NCBI RefSeq assembly: GCF_003668575.1
Contig: NZ_RCVZ01000011.1
Location: 114,940 to 178,939, forward strand
DNA from: Falsibacillus albus
Lineage (GTDB): Bacteria; Bacillota; Bacilli; Bacillales; DSM-25281
DNA: 64,000 nucleotides
Reading direction: 5' to 3'
The stretch's first letter is position 1. Every line of letters starts with the position of its first letter. The notes under the pieces were generated by a model, which made no database searches, was not told the origin of the DNA, and saw only the letters and a program-made list of their open reading frames with translations. Positions 26,002-34,522 of this stretch are shown here, piece after piece. Made by a program: the position numbers and the translations under genes.

Positions 26002-26835
26002 ATGTTTGAGCCGTATTGGACAAAAGAAAAGGTCAAAGAGACGCTGCCTGAAAGAGCGGGTGACAGCCACAAAGGAACATTCGGGACAGGGCTGCTCATC
26101 GCGGGCAGTGAAAGTATGCCAGGTGCCGCACTGATCGCCGGATTAGGGGCAATGAGGTGCGGGGTCGGGAAATTGGTCATGGGCACAGAAAACTCCGTCA
26201 TGCAAATGGTCGTCCCTGTTCTTCCGGAGGCAACGTACTGGCTGAATCCATTCGATGAATACACCGAGCCTTTGCCGGAGGTGAAATATAAAGCAGCGGC
26301 CATTGGACCGGGTCTTCCAAATGGTGAACCTTTGGAAAGTCGAATCGACCAGTTAATAAATCTAGATTTTTCTCTCATATTGGATGCTGGTGCATTAACG
26401 AAAAGGGCTTATCCAACAAGAAACCATCCCCTCATTTTGACCCCCCATCCAGGCGAGTTTGAACGGATTACCGGTATGTCCGTAAAAGAACAAGAGAAGG
26501 ATCGTTTATCCGCTGCAAAGGAATGGTCCCGAAGGTTAGGGACAGTCATCGTTTTAAAAGGCAAGGAAACGGTCATTGCCTTTCCAGATGGCGATGCGTA
26601 CTTGAATCCCACGGGCAACAGTGCATTGGCAAAGGGCGGATCAGGCGACACGCTTACGGGGATGATGCTTGGCATGCTGTGCTGCCATGAAAATCATAAA
26701 CATGCAGTGCTAAATGCTGTATTTTTACACGGGGCATGTGCAGATGAATGGGTGAAAACACAATCGCCTCATACAATGTTAGCCCATGAACTGAGTGGCC
26801 TCCTCCCGGCAGTTTGGAAGAAGTACGAAGAATAA
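26002..26835 (+). CDS. nnrD: ADP-dependent NAD(P)H-hydrate dehydratase (YxkO/NnrD type)
   Basis: 277 aa, ribokinase-like fold. It repairs hydrated NADH or NADPH using ADP. Motifs include HKGTFGTGLLIAGS near the start, LTPHPGEFERITG (about 150) and the C-terminal nucleotide signature NSALAKGGSGDTLTGM (about 211). Length matches YxkO. It stands alone without the epimerase domain found in fused NnrD proteins. GGAG lies 12 bases before ATG 26002. The FUSC-type gene starts 58 bp after its stop and may be co-transcribed. Confidence 0.92.
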   Translation: MFEPYWTKEKVKETLPERAGDSHKGTFGTGLLIAGSESMPGAALIAGLGAMRCGVGKLVMGTENSVMQMVVPVLPEATYWLNPFDEYTEPLPEVKYKAAAIGPGLPNGEPLESRIDQLINLDFSLILDAGALTKRAYPTRNHPLILTPHPGEFERITGMSVKEQEKDRLSAAKEWSRRLGTVIVLKGKETVIAFPDGDAYLNPTGNSALAKGGSGDTLTGMMLGMLCCHENHKHAVLNAVFLHGACADEWVKTQSPHTMLAHELSGLLPAVWKKYEE

Positions 26836-26893
26836 AATCCGTGCCCTATCGAAAACTAAAGAAACCAACAGCTATGTTATTAAAGGGGCAGCC

Positions 26894-27898
26894 ATGAACA
26901 AACATGAAAAGAAAAACAAAGGCTATTTAAATAAAACGGCACTCATCTGGAAAATGGCGATTGCTTCGGGTGTTTCATGGGAATTGGCCAAATGGGCCGG
27001 GTCCATCCATCCTTACTTGGCGCCGATCTCTGTCATCCTTTGTCTGCAGTCGACTATAGACAGGGCGATCCGCTATTCCATCCATCGGATGGCAGGAACC
27101 ATCATCGGTGTGATATTGATCGTTCTGGCTGCCGACTTTTTTAAGATGAATGGCTGGTCTCTTGGGTTATTGATCCTAGTCGGGTGCTTCATCGTCAATA
27201 TGATGAAGTTGGATGAAACGGTCATCCACCAGACAGCCTTAACGATTCTGCTCGTTTTCGTTTTTGAGCATAATACCCATCATTATGCACTGGACCGGAT
27301 TCGCGATACATTGATCGGCGCCGTGGTGGCCGTATTGATCCATATGTTCTTCCGTCCTCCAAATTTTACGGTGAAAGCGATGAAATCCTTTGATTCCCTT
27401 TCACATCAGCTCTCAGTTGGGTATGAACTTTGCGGTCATTGGATAGAAGCGGGATGCCGCCTCTCTGATGGAACCCATTTGAAGAAGCAAATGGCCAGTC
27501 TGCTTGAGAGCCTCCATCAAACGGAGAAAGATTTTGAACTCGCATCGAGCAGTCTGAAATTCAACCCGCTTCAGAAAAAGAATGGAGTGGACGTGAAGGA
27601 ATTTCGATCCAGGATCAATTATCAACAGCAGGGGTATACCTATTTAATGGCGACGATCGATAACTTTCTTGAATGGTCATCATCAGGGCTTTTAAGAGCC
27701 TTGGATCAACGGATTTGGGCGCTGCAAATCCATGAATTGAGTTTGTACTTTGAAACACTTAAAAGCACACACCCTTTTGTTCATTATCCTAGTTTTGAAG
27801 TTGTATATCCTTTGGTGAAGGAGAAGGAGCGGTATCATATCGTGCAATATCATGATACTGAGCTCCTGATGAATAAAATCCTTCCTCGTGATCAATAA
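26894..27898 (+). CDS. FUSC/aromatic-acid exporter family membrane protein
   Basis: 334 aa. Residues 20-150 contain four to five membrane helices with the pattern of ArAE/DUF939 proteins (HPYLAPISVILCLQSTIDRAIRYSIHRMAGTIIGV), and the C-terminal half is a soluble helical domain. ATG 26894 follows AAAGGGG by 5 bases; the frame is open upstream but overlaps nnrD. Its last 7 bases overlap the converging cotA-type gene, so neither has a private terminator. Substrate is unknown. Confidence 0.85.
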   Translation: MNKHEKKNKGYLNKTALIWKMAIASGVSWELAKWAGSIHPYLAPISVILCLQSTIDRAIRYSIHRMAGTIIGVILIVLAADFFKMNGWSLGLLILVGCFIVNMMKLDETVIHQTALTILLVFVFEHNTHHYALDRIRDTLIGAVVAVLIHMFFRPPNFTVKAMKSFDSLSHQLSVGYELCGHWIEAGCRLSDGTHLKKQMASLLESLHQTEKDFELASSSLKFNPLQKKNGVDVKEFRSRINYQQQGYTYLMATIDNFLEWSSSGLLRALDQRIWALQIHELSLYFETLKSTHPFVHYPSFEVVYPLVKEKERYHIVQYHDTELLMNKILPRDQ

Positions 27899-29442
27899 GG
27901 AGATGGGCGGGGGAGTACAATATAGGGACGCATCATCTCATAGTCCTCATGCTCGAGGATATGGCAATGCCAAACATATTGCCCTGTATACGGCTTGAAT
28001 TTAGCAATGATGCTTGTCACCATGTCAGGAGGCGTCTGAATCACGTCCTTCCAGCCATTTTCATATGGGAGTGGTGGTTCGTATGCTCCTGTAAAAATGA
28101 GTTTTCCGTTGTTTTTATATTCCTTCACATCAAAGGGTCTGCGCCCCAGCAACTGAAAATGGATGAGGTGCAGGTGCATGGGGTGTGAATTATTTGTAAG
28201 ATTGATGAAATGCCATACTTCCGTTGCACCCAGTCGAGGATTCTCCGAAATGGGTGCATCCCATTTCTTTTTATCCAACGTATGAATCGGTCTTCCATAT
28301 TGATCTTTTTCCTCATCCAACGTTAAAAACCTCTGTCTTTCAGTCTTTTGAACATTTATACGGCGATATTTTTTCAGGTATGCAGGTATGACGGATGTAT
28401 CGATCTGCTTCAATTCCTTTGAAACGAGGAACTTCATTACGATTCCAGTAGTCTCGGGATCGCTCTTTTCTCCATTCGGGAAAGGAGTGGGGGCATCATT
28501 CAATAAAATGATCGATTGTCCATTCTGATTGGTAAAGTCGATGATCACGTCGGCGCGTTCAGCAGGGGATATGATGAATTGATTAAGAATTATTGGTTTT
28601 TCTAGAAGACCTCCGTCTGTGCCGATTTGATAAAAGTTCTGTCCGTTTGAAAGTTTTAATCCAAAGAATCGAGAATTAGAAGCGTTCAAAATGCGAAAGC
28701 GGTATTTCCTCGGCTCCACCTCCAAAAACGGCCAGACCTTCCCATTGACGGTTATCGCATCGCCTAGAAATTCAGGAGAAATCGAGGGCTGTACGCCAGG
28801 GACGGGAGTGCGGGGCTGGTCAGGGTAGAACAAGGAACCATCAGGATTAAAGGATTTGTCCTGTATGAGCAAGGGAATTTCATAATCTCCCGCCGGCAAG
28901 TTAAGGGACGATTCATAGGTATCCCTGATAATGTACATCCCGGCTAATCCTGCATAGACGTTCAGCCGTGTGATCCCCAATGCGTGGTCGTGATACCACA
29001 GCGTGCAGGCGCGCTGTGCATTATCATATTCGTAGATTTCGCTTGAGAAGTCTTTTCCCTTTTCCTTGTAGCCGTTTGTAAACCAGGCTTCCGGGTATCC
29101 GTCGCTTCCCGGCTTCGTCCTTCCGCCATGAACATGGACGACAGTGCGCACATCCGGTTTGTCTCTTTCGGCCCCATGAACAGTGTGATCGATCGGAAAG
29201 AGATGTTGATCGGGCAATTGGTTCATCCATTTTACTAAGATGCGCTCCCCTCTTTGAACCTCAAAGGTCGGGCCAGGAAAGAAGCCTTCGTAGCCCCAAA
29301 CGAGCGACTCTTGTAATTCACTGTGCAGCGATTGCTTAAACTGCGTCATCCTTACCTCATAATACGTACCATCCCCTGTTCTCCCGGCTGGCTTCATAAC
29401 GGGCAAAAGTGGGAGCGGATCCATGAATTTTGTCAGCTTCAT
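27892..29442 (-). CDS. cotA: CotA-type multicopper oxidase (spore-coat laccase)
   Basis: 516 aa, very close in length and plan to B. subtilis CotA. All copper-binding blocks are present: HVHGG (about 104), LWYHDHALG (about 150), HPMHLHLIHF (about 418) and WHCHILEHEDYEMM (about 490), with the T1 axial Met. No signal peptide, as expected for a protein deposited on the spore from the mother cell. ATG 29442 follows TTGGAG by 9 bases. It oxidises phenols or bilirubin-like substrates with O2. The 3' end overlaps the FUSC-type gene by 7 bp. Confidence 0.93.
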   Translation of the reverse strand: MKLTKFMDPLPLLPVMKPAGRTGDGTYYEVRMTQFKQSLHSELQESLVWGYEGFFPGPTFEVQRGERILVKWMNQLPDQHLFPIDHTVHGAERDKPDVRTVVHVHGGRTKPGSDGYPEAWFTNGYKEKGKDFSSEIYEYDNAQRACTLWYHDHALGITRLNVYAGLAGMYIIRDTYESSLNLPAGDYEIPLLIQDKSFNPDGSLFYPDQPRTPVPGVQPSISPEFLGDAITVNGKVWPFLEVEPRKYRFRILNASNSRFFGLKLSNGQNFYQIGTDGGLLEKPIILNQFIISPAERADVIIDFTNQNGQSIILLNDAPTPFPNGEKSDPETTGIVMKFLVSKELKQIDTSVIPAYLKKYRRINVQKTERQRFLTLDEEKDQYGRPIHTLDKKKWDAPISENPRLGATEVWHFINLTNNSHPMHLHLIHFQLLGRRPFDVKEYKNNGKLIFTGAYEPPLPYENGWKDVIQTPPDMVTSIIAKFKPYTGQYVWHCHILEHEDYEMMRPYIVLPRPSPY

Positions 29443-29681
29443 CCTATTCACTCCAATCTCTTATTCATAGTTTATTGTGAAACTAGTGGAACATGACTGT
29501 ATAAGGGGCATTGGAGATTTGTTATTGTGAAAAAATATATATTTCCATCCAATATCCTAAATCCATGCTATAACTTAATGCTCTTGACTATTCGGAATAT
29601 TTTAATATATCTTGAAATAGTTAAGCATTATTCAAAAAAGTGTTATCAAAAAGCGTGGAATCAATTAGAAGCGAAGACGGA

Positions 29682-29695
29682 TGTAAGCGCTTCAA
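29682..29695. promoter_or_regulatory. Probable cre (CcpA) site before amino-acid permease
   Basis: TGTAAGCGCTTCAA matches the consensus TGWAARCGYTWNCW at 13 of 14 positions. It lies 25 bp before the permease start, between promoter region and ribosome site, a position typical for catabolite repression by roadblock. Confidence 0.6.
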
Positions 29696-29720
29696 CAACA
29701 AAGGGAGGAATGACGGGAGT

Positions 29721-31208
29721 ATGGGAGTAAAGAAATTAAATAACGAGCCTCAGCAGAGGGGACAAGATGAGAAAAAGCTGGAGCGGGGATTGAAAGCGCG
29801 CCATTTAACCATGATTTCGATCGGCGGTGCGATCGGGACCGGTTTATTCCTCGGAAGCGGTTCGGCCATTCATACAGCTGGTCCAGGCGGCGCACTGTTT
29901 GCTTATGCCTTCGTTGGCATCATGGTGTACTTTGTCATGACAAGCTTAGGGGAGCTGTCTGCGTTTATGCCGACAAGCGGTGCATTTAGTACATATGGAA
30001 CCAAATTCGTCGATCCCGCCTTCGGATTTGCAATTGGGTGGACGTATTGGTTCAGCTGGGCAATGACCATTGCAGCAGAGTTGACTGCATCGACCATGAT
30101 TATGAAATTTTGGTTTCCGGATAGCCCATCCTTATTATGGAGCTTCTTATTTTTGGCCCTTATCTTTTTACTGAACTATTTGCATGTCAAGGGGTATGGT
30201 GAAGGGGAGTATTGGTTTTCATTCATTAAAGTTTCAGCCATAGTCGTATTCCTGGTGGTTGGCCTGCTCATGATCATCGGTGTAATGGGTGGACATGCTG
30301 TCGGATTTCATAACTTCACGGTTGGAAAAGCCCCGTTCAGCGGAGGCGTAGTAGGGACATTCATCATTTTCTTGGCGACCGGATTTTCGTTTCAAGGAAC
30401 AGAGATTGTCGGCGTCGCAGCCGGTGAAAGTGAAAATCCCGCTAAAAATGTTCCAAAAGCCATTCGAAATGTTTTTTGGCGCATTCTTCTATTTTATATA
30501 TTGGCTATTTTTGTAGTGGGACTTATCATCCCATATACCAATCCTGATTTACAAAGCGATAATATCATGGTCAGTCCTTTCACACTTGTCTTTAAACGGG
30601 CAGGGCTTGCCTTTGCAGCATCACTCATGAATGCGGTCATTTTAACAGCCGTTTTATCTGCGGGCAATTCAAGCTTATATGCCTCAACGCGGATGCTTTA
30701 CGCCATGGCGAAAAAAGGACAGGCGCCGCGGATTTTTGCCAAACTGAATAAACGGGGAGTGCCAGTCGCGGCCATGGTTTTAACCACGGTTATCGGGATG
30801 CTCGCTTTCTTTGCATCCGTTTATGGAGATGGTTCAGTATATCTTTGGTTAATGAATTCGGTGGGAATCACCGGGTTTATCTTCTGGCTTGGCATTTCGA
30901 TCAGCCACTACCGCTTCCGTAAAGCTTTCCTTGCTCAAGGCTACTCTTTGGACATGCTGCCTTATAGAGCAAAATGGTATCCTTTTGGCCCGATTTTTGC
31001 GATAGCTGTTGGCCTGATCGTGACGCTTGGACAAAACTTTCAGGCGTTCCTTGCTTCTTCAATCGATTGGGGAAGCGTCATTGCTGCCTACCTTGGCATT
31101 CCAATGTTCCTGTGTTTATGGTTTGGTTATAAGTTCGTGAAGAAAACAAAAGTCGTGCCGCTAAAAGAATGTGAAATCGATTTTGATTATGCAGAAAAGA
31201 ATGATTGA
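29721..31208 (+). CDS. Amino-acid permease (APC family, LysP/AapA-like)
   Basis: 495 aa, 12 membrane helices. Helix 1 carries IGGAIGTGLFLGSGSAI, and the AAT-type signature FQGTEIVGVAAGESENPAKNVPKAI lies near residue 240. A charged leader (RGQDEKKLERGLKARH) precedes helix 1, as in LysP-type permeases. ATG 29721 is used, with GGGAGG 12 bases upstream. A cre-like site in the leader predicts repression on preferred sugars. Substrate is probably a proton-coupled amino acid, not further defined. A strong terminator follows. Confidence 0.9.
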   Translation: MGVKKLNNEPQQRGQDEKKLERGLKARHLTMISIGGAIGTGLFLGSGSAIHTAGPGGALFAYAFVGIMVYFVMTSLGELSAFMPTSGAFSTYGTKFVDPAFGFAIGWTYWFSWAMTIAAELTASTMIMKFWFPDSPSLLWSFLFLALIFLLNYLHVKGYGEGEYWFSFIKVSAIVVFLVVGLLMIIGVMGGHAVGFHNFTVGKAPFSGGVVGTFIIFLATGFSFQGTEIVGVAAGESENPAKNVPKAIRNVFWRILLFYILAIFVVGLIIPYTNPDLQSDNIMVSPFTLVFKRAGLAFAASLMNAVILTAVLSAGNSSLYASTRMLYAMAKKGQAPRIFAKLNKRGVPVAAMVLTTVIGMLAFFASVYGDGSVYLWLMNSVGITGFIFWLGISISHYRFRKAFLAQGYSLDMLPYRAKWYPFGPIFAIAVGLIVTLGQNFQAFLASSIDWGSVIAAYLGIPMFLCLWFGYKFVKKTKVVPLKECEIDFDYAEKND

Positions 31209-31232
31209 TTAAGAACGAATTTGATGGGGATC

Positions 31233-31275
31233 TGCGCCATTCCTGCGGAAAATGGGATGGTGCAGATCCTTGTTT
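31233..31275 (+). terminator. Terminator of amino-acid permease gene
   Basis: GGATCTGCGCCATTCC pairs with GGGATGGTGCAGATCC with two mismatched positions. TTGTTTTTTG follows. Confidence 0.85.
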
Positions 31276-31312
31276 TTTGTGAGGATGTTTTCTAATAGGT
31301 TGCTTGTTTTTC
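31274..31312. repeat. Left-end remnant of TIR element
   Basis: GATGTTTTCTAATAGGTTGC then TTGTTTTTC resembles the left terminus of R1. No core follows directly. Confidence 0.35.
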
Positions 31313-31447
31313 ACAGGAATCACGAACCTCGATGGAAAATTTTCCAGATGGAGGCTGGGAAAATGCTATGATTAATGTAAAGAAATAGATCTTTTCTCAA
31401 ATATGGTTTTTTAACCGTTTTTCTATAAAATATCTCATAATATGTTG

Positions 31448-31582
31448 TTGATTGAAGCGGAAGGTGCGAGACTCCGGAGGGAACAGCGTGCCAGGTGAGA
31501 CCCCTCGGAAAGCGAGCATCCTTCAGCGGAAATCACCTTACACAATCTTTAATGAATAGCAACAAACTTTATGAAAAGAGCG
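31448..31582. repeat. TIR-element copy (R5)
   Basis: GATTGAAGCGGAAGGTGCGA, then CCCCTCGGAAAGCGAGCATC and GCGGAAATCAC. The right terminus AATAGCAACAAACTTTATGA plus AAAGAGC is well preserved. The left terminus is eroded (CCGTTTTTCTATAAAATATC near 31416). Confidence 0.7.
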
Positions 31583-31610
31583 AAAGAAAGAGATAAAGGG
31601 GGAAGGAAGC

Positions 31611-32297
31611 TTGCTATATGGGGATAATGGGAATTCCGTGCCGCAGAAATTGTATGTATTTCTGTTTCAGACGCTCATATTTGCCGCGGCTGTCTGGCTT
31701 CTGATATTAAATGGTTTCAGCGAGTTGAATCATTGGTTCGGCTGGAATTTGCAAAAAGGGGATGAAGGAAGAAGAACCATATTAATGGCCTTCATTTTCG
31801 TCACCTATTTACGCATGCAATTCACAATTTTTTATTTACTCAAAAGGAAGATCCCCTGGGAAGAGGCGATTACACTGCCGTTTGCCTTTGGGTTATACTA
31901 CATCGGTTTCTCTTTCCTTGGAGGGATAACCGAAAAACCAGTCAATGGATGGGATATTTTATTTATTCTGCTATTTGCAGCAGGAGCATTTATCAATACG
32001 TTTTCTGAGGTTTTAAGGGACAGATGGAAAAAGGATGTGCAGAATAAAGGAAAGCTTTATACCGAGGGGCTTTTTGCCTATTCCATGCATGTCAATTATT
32101 TCGGGGATCTCCTGTGGGTGTTGGCATTCGCTCTTGTCTCCTGGAATATGTGGGCGATGATCATACCGGCATTTTTGTTTTGTTTCTTCGCCTTTTACAA
32201 TATCCCGATGCTCGATAAATACCTTGCTGACAAATATGGAGAGGATTTTCAGGAATATCAAAAGAAAACGAAGAAGTTCATACCGTTTGTTTATTAA
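31611..32297 (+). CDS. DUF1295 / steroid-reductase-like membrane protein
   Basis: 228 aa with about six membrane helices. The C-terminal block (GLFAYSMHVNYFGDLLW, then KYLADKYGEDFQEYQKKTKK) is typical of DUF1295 proteins, which share the fold of steroid 5-alpha-reductase and isoprenylcysteine methyltransferase. Reaction is unknown. TTG 31611 follows GGGGGAAGGAAGC. The R5 repeat ends about 28 bp upstream, so the gene's promoter may lie in or before the element. Confidence 0.8.
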   Translation: MLYGDNGNSVPQKLYVFLFQTLIFAAAVWLLILNGFSELNHWFGWNLQKGDEGRRTILMAFIFVTYLRMQFTIFYLLKRKIPWEEAITLPFAFGLYYIGFSFLGGITEKPVNGWDILFILLFAAGAFINTFSEVLRDRWKKDVQNKGKLYTEGLFAYSMHVNYFGDLLWVLAFALVSWNMWAMIIPAFLFCFFAFYNIPMLDKYLADKYGEDFQEYQKKTKKFIPFVY

Positions 32298-32384
32298 AGT
32301 GTAGTGGAGCGGCTTCTGACCCGCTCGACGAAAGCGAAGAACTTGAGCGGTAAGGGTCATGAAATCCATTAAAAATGCTTAAAT

Positions 32385-32524
32385 GGTGTCTCAAAGCTGA
32401 AGTATGATACCTGAAAATGGTTTAAAAGATGAAAATCGGGTCTCAAACGCCACGTATGGTACCAGTAATCAACTCAAAATGGTCATATCGGGTCTCAATC
32501 TCAGAAGCTGGCAAAAATGGCACC
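32385..32524. repeat. 52-bp-period repeat, family C
   Basis: GTCTCAA occurs at 32388, 32440 and 32492, exactly 52 bp apart. Each is followed at about 19-28 bp by GATACC, GGTACC or GGCACC. It lies between converging genes and holds no reading frame. It fills the gap between the DUF1295 and DUF899-VOC genes together with a short unassigned stretch. Confidence 0.55.
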
Positions 32525-32598
32525 CACCTGAACAAGCTCATCGGATAAGCATGAAAATAAGCTGTCCACAAAGAGAAAACCTCGCAGACAGCCTATTC

Positions 32599-33501
32599 TT
32601 ATTGAGCAGATTCAAATAAGTGAAATTTCATTCCGAATGGGTCGGCGATCATGCAGCTTTTCTCGTGGATTTCCTTGGTGATTTGACACCCCTTCTCAAG
32701 CAATTCTTCTTTTGCTTGTTCAAAGTCATGGACCGCAAGCTCAAAAAAGGTTTGCTGCTGCGGCTGGTCCTCTATATAAAAGAAAGTGCCATTAAAGGAG
32801 AAGAGCGTTTCATTATCGAGGGTCTGTACCTTTTCCATGCCAATTACTTCTTCATAAAATTTTGCGGCTTCTTGATAGTTTTTTACGCCGATAGCAATGT
32901 TGTTTGTCAGCTGGTATGGGGATTTTTCATTTATTTTTTTCTTCGGACGATAGCTTTGGGAACCTGATGGGAGCAAATCAAACAATGGCCATACTGCACA
33001 GAAATCATCGCCTGGGCCGAACGGTGCGCTGGCATGCAGGTAAATATGATCCCTCTCATCTTTCGTGAAAGTAGAAACTCCTGGAATGGGCTTTCCGTCA
33101 GACTCAAAGCCTATATCTTTCTTAAACGTAGACTCTTTCGTGGAGATCATTGGGAATGTCCATTTTCGTTCTGCTGCAAAGTCTGATAGAACGTCTGGGG
33201 AATCCGGTGAGGAAAGGACAAAAGCTGCTTTATCAGCTAAATAATGATAGATTCCATTCAAGCCATCCGCCCACATTGTACAATAGGAACAGCCTTTGCC
33301 CATATTATGAACGACAATCAGTTCATCTTGATCCTTGAAGCACTCCAGCAAGCTGGTTTTTTCTCCGTTGGATGAGATAAACGTGTAATTTTGCACAAGT
33401 TTTTTGGGGACGCTTTGTTTCAAAGCGGTCAAATGCTTCTTTTTTTCAAGTAATTCTTGCTCTAATTCTTCAATTTCCTTCTCGATCATTTTCGTCTTCA
33501 A
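32599..33501 (-). CDS. DUF899 thioredoxin-like protein fused to a VOC domain
   Basis: 300 aa. Residues 1-30 form a charged coil. Residues 35-185 are a DUF899/AhpC-like thioredoxin fold with ELIVVHNMGKGCSYCTMWADG containing CSYC, and later APFGPGDDFCAVWPLFDLLP. Residues 195-300 are a VOC module (NNIAIGVKNYQEAAKFYEEV, ending DPFGMKFHLFES). TTG 33501 is preceded by GGGAGGGG at 8 bases. The joining of the two domains suggests a redox-linked detoxification or resistance role, which is inference. Confidence 0.85.
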   Translation of the reverse strand: MKTKMIEKEIEELEQELLEKKKHLTALKQSVPKKLVQNYTFISSNGEKTSLLECFKDQDELIVVHNMGKGCSYCTMWADGLNGIYHYLADKAAFVLSSPDSPDVLSDFAAERKWTFPMISTKESTFKKDIGFESDGKPIPGVSTFTKDERDHIYLHASAPFGPGDDFCAVWPLFDLLPSGSQSYRPKKKINEKSPYQLTNNIAIGVKNYQEAAKFYEEVIGMEKVQTLDNETLFSFNGTFFYIEDQPQQQTFFELAVHDFEQAKEELLEKGCQITKEIHEKSCMIADPFGMKFHLFESAQ

Positions 33502-33573
33502 ACTAAACCCCTCCCAATATCAATCTATCTACTTCTTTCGATAAAATTGAAAGGAACCCTTTTTCATCCAAAA

Positions 33574-34083
33574 TTATTTCCCGGAAAAAATTTCGACAAT
33601 CCGATCGGCTTTTTTTCTGTTGCGGCATAAGCGGAATAGCTGGCTGATAAACCTTTCAACATCTTCAGCACTCGCAGGAAGGGGGATGTCCACATTAGTC
33701 GTCCCGAATGTCTGCTTGAAATACGCCTTTCTTTCTGCGTTTTTTCCATCTCGTTTCAGTGGATTATATTTCCAGGACAACGATTGACCATCCTCATCGA
33801 CCGTTTGGATCTCTGCTGCTGTCGTCGATTTATCTCCTTCGTAAATAACAAGATAGTAATTGTCTTTTCTGTGCCAATCAATGAAGAGAAGATGATAGGC
33901 TTCCTCGCCAGGTTTAGAGATGGTATACGCGGATAGCGTTTTTTTGCCGTTTGCCCATTGATGGAAGTCATAGATGGTTTCTCCAAGGAAAGGGAGTTTG
34001 GCAGCATCAAAGGCCGACTCTTGATACGAATCAATCCACCCATCGATCAAATCACAAATCTTAACCGCTTGTTCTTTTTTCAT
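33574..34083 (-). CDS. Unrecognised 169-residue protein
   Basis: Family not recognised. It is a soluble protein of mixed strands and helices with a Tyr/Trp-rich centre (LLFIDWHRKDNYYLVIYEGD) and a basic C-terminus. No signal peptide or catalytic motif is seen. ATG 34083 is well supported by AAAAAGGAGTGC 8 bases upstream; the longer frame to 34167 is rejected. It lies 72 bp upstream of the DUF899-VOC gene on the same strand. Confidence 0.75.
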   Translation of the reverse strand: MKKEQAVKICDLIDGWIDSYQESAFDAAKLPFLGETIYDFHQWANGKKTLSAYTISKPGEEAYHLLFIDWHRKDNYYLVIYEGDKSTTAAEIQTVDEDGQSLSWKYNPLKRDGKNAERKAYFKQTFGTTNVDIPLPASAEDVERFISQLFRLCRNRKKADRIVEIFSGK

Positions 34084-34198
34084 CGGATAGCACTCCTTTT
34101 TTTCTTTTATTATATAGATAAGTTTGCTTAGAAGGAATCGCACATTTAGCAGAAGATTGTTCATCATAATGTGGAATCAATCTATTCTTTCAATTATT

Positions 34199-34422
34199 GG
34201 ATTTTTTTCAAAAATTGTTTTTTTTACAGTCTATTTAACGTTGATTGGAGCGGAAGGTGCGAGACACCGGAGGGATCAGCGGGCAAGGTGAGACCCTGCA
34301 GCGGAGCGAGGAGAGGATGGGCGGATGTTCGATTAAGTTCGGCACGTCGTGTGCCAACATCGAACGACCTCACTTCGTGTGTGGCCCCTCGGAAAGCGAG
34401 CATCCTGCAGCGGAAATCAACA
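34199..34422. repeat. Long TIR-element copy with nested hairpin (R6)
   Basis: Left end GGATTTTTTTCAAAAATTG, then GATTGGAGCGGAAGGTGCGA, CAAGGTGAGACCCTGCAGCG and finally CCCCTCGGAAAGCGAGCATC and CGGAAATCAAC. Between the two halves lie about 90 bp with an inverted repeat, GTTCGAT (34327) with ATCGAAC (34359) and GGCAC with GTGCC. The right terminus is not recognised. Confidence 0.65.
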
Positions 34423-34522
34423 TTGCTCCACTTAACGAACTTCAACCGATTCCTGAAGATATGTTTCAAGAGTGTTATAATGGGACAGAATTTATGCAGA
34501 ATCGAAAAGATTGGGTGAAATC

